From assembly GCA_015522745.1 (NCBI GenBank), contig WALQ01000052.1:1-8253 (forward strand): a stretch of 8,253 nt of DNA, read 5' to 3'. Under the pieces are notes generated by a model. The model worked only from the letters and a program-made list of their open reading frames with translations. It did no database searches and was not told where the DNA came from. The position numbers and the translations under genes are program-made. Within the stretch, counting starts at the first letter, position 1. Every line of letters begins with the position of its first letter. The stretch is from Candidatus Aenigmatarchaeota archaeon (GTDB lineage Archaea; Aenigmatarchaeota; Aenigmatarchaeia; GW2011-AR5; WALA01). Positions 5,985 through 8,253 of the stretch are shown here, piece after piece.

Positions 5985-6000
5985 TTGGAACAAATTCCAA
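5985..6000. terminator. Perfect hairpin between convergent genes
   Basis: TTGGAA-CAAA-TTCCAA is a perfect 6-bp inverted repeat with a 4-nt loop. It begins at the base after the stop of the small membrane protein and ends 5 nt before the stop of the opposing gene. It would fold in transcripts from either strand. It has no flanking T-run, so a role in 3'-end formation or transcript protection is more likely than a classical terminator; this is inference. Confidence 0.45.
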
Positions 6001-6005
6001 CCGAT

Positions 6006-6611
6006 TTAATAAATTCTTATCCTGTTGCGCCCGGCTATTTCAACGTCGGAGGAAATGCCGCGCAAGTACAGCGAACTTCCTATCGTCATTTTACCGGCGA
6101 AGTCATCTACCTTGATCAACTTTCCGTCCATATCAAACGAGCCGTCATCAAAGTATATTGTTCCCGGAGTGTTGTTGAACAAGAATGAGCTCCTCCCGAG
6201 GACAACGATTTTCTCCGCGCTCACATTGTAGAGACCCTGAATCCTTCCGTGCCTTATCGTAACTGCGTCAGAGTATATTTTCGAGAACTTTCCCACCATA
6301 TTGAACGAGTTGTTCAGGAGTATTTTTCCCGTGAAATGAACGACCGTGACGTTTCCCGAGACGTCTATGAAATGGCCGTCGACGTTCATTGAGTACGTTC
6401 CAATCGGGTATATTGTGACGTTTGAATCAAAAACGTAATAATCGGCCACGGGAACGGATGCGTTGACAACAAGCGAGACATTCTCCCCTTGCGAAAACGA
6501 AGAGAGTGACAATTTCGGGAACGTGCTCTTGCCGAAGTAGTATGCGGCGAAAATTATAAGGGCTATCACGAAAAGCGAAATTATATTGGACAAGTGCTTC
6601 ATCAGTTTCAT
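6006..6611 (-). CDS. Membrane-anchored, sequon-rich extracytoplasmic protein, unknown function
   Basis: No family recognised. With the start at 6611 the product is 201 aa: a basic N-terminus (MKLMKH), one hydrophobic segment (about 8-26, IISLFVIALIIFAAYYF), then a beta-rich domain facing outwards. That domain carries seven N-x-S/T sequons (Asn44, 50, 64, 87, 100, 129 and 146), so N-glycosylation is likely if the host has AglB. Short strands ending in G/D-rich turns (KFSKIYSDAVTIRHGRI, then GSFDMDGKLIKVDD and GKMTIGSSLYLRG) suggest a regular beta structure. No cysteines or enzyme motifs are seen. An upstream in-frame ATG at 6689 would add 26 polar residues but overlaps the divergent promoter; the GGTG at 6618-6621 supports 6611. 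The coding part looks somewhat richer in G+C than its neighbours. Confidence 0.75.
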   Translation of the reverse strand: MKLMKHLSNIISLFVIALIIFAAYYFGKSTFPKLSLSSFSQGENVSLVVNASVPVADYYVFDSNVTIYPIGTYSMNVDGHFIDVSGNVTVVHFTGKILLNNSFNMVGKFSKIYSDAVTIRHGRIQGLYNVSAEKIVVLGRSSFLFNNTPGTIYFDDGSFDMDGKLIKVDDFAGKMTIGSSLYLRGISSDVEIAGRNRIRIY

Positions 6612-6617
6612 CGTCAA

Positions 6618-6621
6618 CACC
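6618..6621 (-). promoter_or_regulatory. Shine-Dalgarno site deciding the 6611 start
   Basis: GGTG on the minus strand lies 6 nt before the ATG at 6611. It overlaps the earlier in-frame ATG at 6623, which itself has no good ribosome site, so 6611 is preferred. Confidence 0.55.
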
Positions 6622-6640
6622 ATTATTATTTTCTTTTCGT

Positions 6641-6652
6641 GAAATAAAAAGG
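6641..6652 (-). promoter_or_regulatory. Candidate TATA box for the sequon-rich protein gene
   Basis: On the minus strand CCTTTTTATTTC forms a TATA-like element centred about 35 nt before the ATG at 6611. It is separate from the plus-strand element at 6664-6677 in the same divergent gap. Confidence 0.5.
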
Positions 6653-6663
6653 TTGACTCTGGT

Positions 6664-6677
6664 GAAAGTTTAAATCG
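6664..6677 (+). promoter_or_regulatory. BRE/TATA promoter for the 97-aa protein gene
   Basis: GAAAGTTTAAATCG is a good archaeal BRE (GAAAG) plus TATA (TTTAAAT) pair, centred about 37 nt before the ATG at 6709. Transcription would start near 6697, just ahead of the GGTGA ribosome site. Confidence 0.6.
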
Positions 6678-6698
6678 TCCGGAACTCAATAATTATTT

Positions 6699-6703
6699 GG
6701 TGA
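6699..6703 (+). promoter_or_regulatory. Shine-Dalgarno site deciding the 6709 start
   Basis: GGTGA lies 5 nt before the ATG at 6709. The upstream in-frame TTG at 6697 and GTG at 6700 fall in or before this site, so the ATG is the likely start. Confidence 0.65.
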
Positions 6704-6708
6704 ACTAT

Positions 6709-7002
6709 ATGAGAGAGGAATACAAACAAGAAGTTAAGAACACGTTGCAGAAATTGGTCGAAGACGCGAACAATTATGTGAAAAACCCACCAAAAGGAAT
6801 TGTCATAGGTGGATTCGGAGGAGATGCAACAATAATTGTCGACGGACTTCGAAATCGAGCACTAAATGAAGGATACGATGAGAACGTTGCGAATGAATTT
6901 GAGAAAGTCAAGGAAAACTTAAATAAAGTGATAGAGAAAAAAGATGAACAATACGTCAAAGAGTTGAAGAAAAGCGTCAATGAGCTTCTCGAAAGACTTT
7001 GA
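6709..7002 (+). CDS. Hypothetical 97-aa soluble helical protein
   Basis: I do not recognise this protein. It is charged and soluble, with no membrane segment or cysteine. Residues 1-25 (MREEYKQEVKNTLQ...) and about 58-97 are strongly helical and amphipathic, Lys/Glu-rich, and could form a coiled coil or helical hairpin. Between them is a conspicuous hydrophobic, glycine-rich stretch PKGIVIGGFGGDATIIVDG (28-46) that looks like a strand-turn-strand unit. It does not match a standard nucleotide-binding P-loop, because no Lys follows the glycines. The start is set at the ATG at 6709 by GGTGA at 6699-6703. It has its own promoter, is divergent from the sequon-rich protein gene, and lies 65 nt before the DUF1512 gene. 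A reading frame with good expression signals makes it a probable real gene. Confidence 0.75.
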   Translation: MREEYKQEVKNTLQKLVEDANNYVKNPPKGIVIGGFGGDATIIVDGLRNRALNEGYDENVANEFEKVKENLNKVIEKKDEQYVKELKKSVNELLERL

Positions 7003-7026
7003 GAGCGCAATTCCGCCACACGGAAT

Positions 7027-7036
7027 CTTTAAAAAA
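7027..7036 (+). promoter_or_regulatory. TATA box for the DUF1512 gene
   Basis: CTTTAAAAAA, preceded by CGGAAT, is centred about 36 nt before the ATG at 7068, in the 65-nt gap after the 97-aa gene. Spacing matches the other promoters in this window. Confidence 0.55.
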
Positions 7037-7058
7037 CCTTCTTACAATTTTTAATACT

Positions 7059-7064
7059 GGTGAT
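7059..7064 (+). promoter_or_regulatory. Shine-Dalgarno site deciding the DUF1512 start
   Basis: GGTGAT, a full anti-Shine-Dalgarno match, lies 3 nt before the ATG at 7068. An upstream in-frame TTG at 6999 would overlap the previous gene and the promoter and lacks a ribosome site. Confidence 0.7.
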
Positions 7065-7067
7065 TTT

Positions 7068-8201
7068 ATGGAAAGTAATATTATAACATCTATAATATGG
7101 TTTGTCGTATTCTTCGTACTTGCATTCTTCTATCCGAAGCTCATGCTTTCTCAAATGATATGGAAGCTCGAGGAGTCCGTGCGCGGAATGGAAGAAATGA
7201 GCTCAAAAGCTGTTAAAATGGTCTGGAAAAAGACAAAAAACAAAGACTCATTAAAGCGCATAGCAAGATTCATGGACTTCATGGTTATTGAACCGTCTAA
7301 CCTCGACCCGTACGGAATCGTGAAGAGAATAGACCACATAATAAGAACGTCAGACAAACGATTCGAAGAATTCTCCAAGCAAGTTGGTCGTGGACTCGAT
7401 GAACGCGATGTAAAGAGAATAAACTACGGTCTGCGCGGAGCAATGTCCGTGCATCAAATTGCAAAGGTCATGCGGCACTATGTTGAGCTCGTTAAAAAGT
7501 ACAAGAATCTTCAAATAGCTCTCATAATTCAAATGCAACTCCCTATTATTGAATCGATAATCAAAAGTGAATTCGAGGGAACAAAAGCGTTTCTCGAGGG
7601 TGTTCCTGTTGGCGATTCAATTGGACCAATGATTGCAGCATCGCACATGAAGAAGCCAAAGGAAATAAAAACGAACGTCGTTTATGACAAAACAAATATC
7701 ATGGGGCGCAACGTAATATTCTTGAAGGCACGTGGTCCAGAGCCAGAGCTTGGACGCGTGGACGAGGCATTGGTCGAACTACTCAAAAAGCATAAAATAA
7801 GTCGTGTCTTAACGATTGATGCCGGCGCAAAGCTTGAGGGCGAGCGGACAGGCAGCGTCGCGGAAGGTGTCGGATTTGCAATGGGTGGCATCGGCGAGCG
7901 CGAGATAATCGAACGCGTGCTTGTTGAAAAGAAAATACCCATAGACAGCATAGTTGTAAAGATGGGAATTACGGAAGCGATAAAGCCGATGACAAAGGCG
8001 ACTTTCAACGCCCGCAAGGAAGTTGAGGAGTACATAAAGGAAAGTGTTTTTCGCGTGAAAAAAGGTGGGACAATGGTCGTCATTGGAGTTGGAAATTCTG
8101 TCGGAGTGGGAAACGATCGTAAAACAGTAGAAGAAGTGTGGAAAATCGTGAAAAAGAACAAACCGAAACCGATAAAAAAGAAGCATTCCTGGCCCTTTTA
8201 A
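7068..8201 (+). CDS. Membrane-anchored DUF1512 family protein
   Basis: Archaea-specific conserved protein of unknown function; 377 aa is about the usual family length. One N-terminal hydrophobic helix (about 6-25) is followed by a helical region with the family blocks ESVRGMEEM (36-44), FMDFMVIEPSNLDPYGIVKR (68-87) and LIIQMQLPIIESI (152-164), then VGDSIGPMIAA (181-191). The C-terminal half is alpha/beta: NVIFLKARGPEPELGR (215-230), VLTIDAGAKLEGERTGSVAE (247-266), IVVKMGITEAI (295-305) and VVIGVGNSVGVG (337-348). The conserved Asp, Lys and Glu of DAGAKLEGE and the Gly-rich GVGNSVGVG look like ligand-binding loops, but no reaction is known. A basic tail (KPKPIKKKH) ends it. The start at 7068 rests on GGTGAT. 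It stands alone with its own promoter after the 97-aa gene. Confidence 0.9.
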   Translation: MESNIITSIIWFVVFFVLAFFYPKLMLSQMIWKLEESVRGMEEMSSKAVKMVWKKTKNKDSLKRIARFMDFMVIEPSNLDPYGIVKRIDHIIRTSDKRFEEFSKQVGRGLDERDVKRINYGLRGAMSVHQIAKVMRHYVELVKKYKNLQIALIIQMQLPIIESIIKSEFEGTKAFLEGVPVGDSIGPMIAASHMKKPKEIKTNVVYDKTNIMGRNVIFLKARGPEPELGRVDEALVELLKKHKISRVLTIDAGAKLEGERTGSVAEGVGFAMGGIGEREIIERVLVEKKIPIDSIVVKMGITEAIKPMTKATFNARKEVEEYIKESVFRVKKGGTMVVIGVGNSVGVGNDRKTVEEVWKIVKKNKPKPIKKKHSWPF

Positions 8202-8216
8202 ACTTTTCTATTCGGT

Positions 8217-8232
8217 AGTATATATTTATAAA
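8217..8232 (+). promoter_or_regulatory. TATA-like element at the right edge
   Basis: GTATATATTTATAAAG lies 16-31 nt after the DUF1512 stop. By the spacing of the other promoters, a plus-strand gene would be expected to start just beyond the window. No coding start is visible in the remaining bases. Confidence 0.35.
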
Positions 8233-8253
8233 GATTTCATTGCAACTAAATAG

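Noticed and set aside
6612..6689. Longer N-terminus (ATG at 6689) for the sequon-rich protein
   Set aside because: It would run through the TATA element at 6641-6652 and place polar residues before the anchor helix; GGTG supports the ATG at 6611.
6999..7067. TTG start at 6999 for the DUF1512 protein
   Set aside because: It overlaps the previous gene and a TATA box; GGTGAT directly before the ATG at 7068 and family alignment from memory favour 7068.
7682..8186. Two long minus-strand frames opposite the DUF1512 gene
   Set aside because: Antisense shadows with Phe/Ser/Pro-rich composition; the plus strand encodes a recognised conserved family.
1..8253. CRISPR array, tRNA, rRNA, insertion sequence or prophage
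   Set aside because: No regularly spaced repeats, cloverleaf sequences, terminal inverted repeats or transposase/integrase frames were seen; the gene-free gaps are all under 100 nt.

Overview
The window comes from an archaeon. The first third carries the archaeal cluster of RNA polymerase subunit Rpo7, Spt4 and ribosomal proteins S24e and S27ae. The GluRS is of archaeal type, there is a DUF1512 protein, Shine-Dalgarno sites are of the GGTGA(T) kind, and TATA-like boxes lie about 33-37 nt before many start codons. Base composition is moderately AT-rich, with heavy use of ATA and AGA codons. Gene packing is tight and several proteins are shortened, which fits a small-genome (DPANN-like) archaeon, but the phylum cannot be fixed from the sequence alone.

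Region 1 (11-1672, plus strand) is a five-gene expression operon: a PIN-domain RNase-like protein, Rpo7, Spt4, S24e and S27ae. Junctions are overlapping or very short. It ends in a triple T-tract terminator (1710-1740). Region 2 (1763-4202, minus strand) is thymidine kinase followed by glutamyl-tRNA synthetase, convergent with region 1.

Region 3 (4274-5984, plus strand) starts from an intergenic stretch in which one TATA-like element appears to serve both tdk and the divergent gene. It holds a HemK/Mtq2-like methyltransferase, a compact TGS-domain GTPase lacking recognisable G4/G5 motifs, and a three-helix small membrane protein. Region 4 (6006-8201) begins with a minus-strand, membrane-anchored, sequon-rich surface protein whose 3' end meets the small membrane protein across a perfect hairpin. 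Divergent from it are a 97-aa unrecognised soluble protein and then a membrane-anchored DUF1512 protein. A TATA-like element at the right edge suggests that another gene follows.

The genes mostly serve the information machinery: transcription (Rpo7, Spt4), ribosome (S24e, S27ae), tRNA charging (GluRS), possibly release-factor methylation, and possibly a ribosome-linked TGS GTPase. The envelope is represented by two uncharacterised membrane proteins and DUF1512. There is no CRISPR array, insertion sequence, tRNA or rRNA. The leads most worth following are the minimal TGS GTPase, the altered P-loop of thymidine kinase, the shared divergent promoter, and the unknown sequon-rich and DUF1512 proteins.
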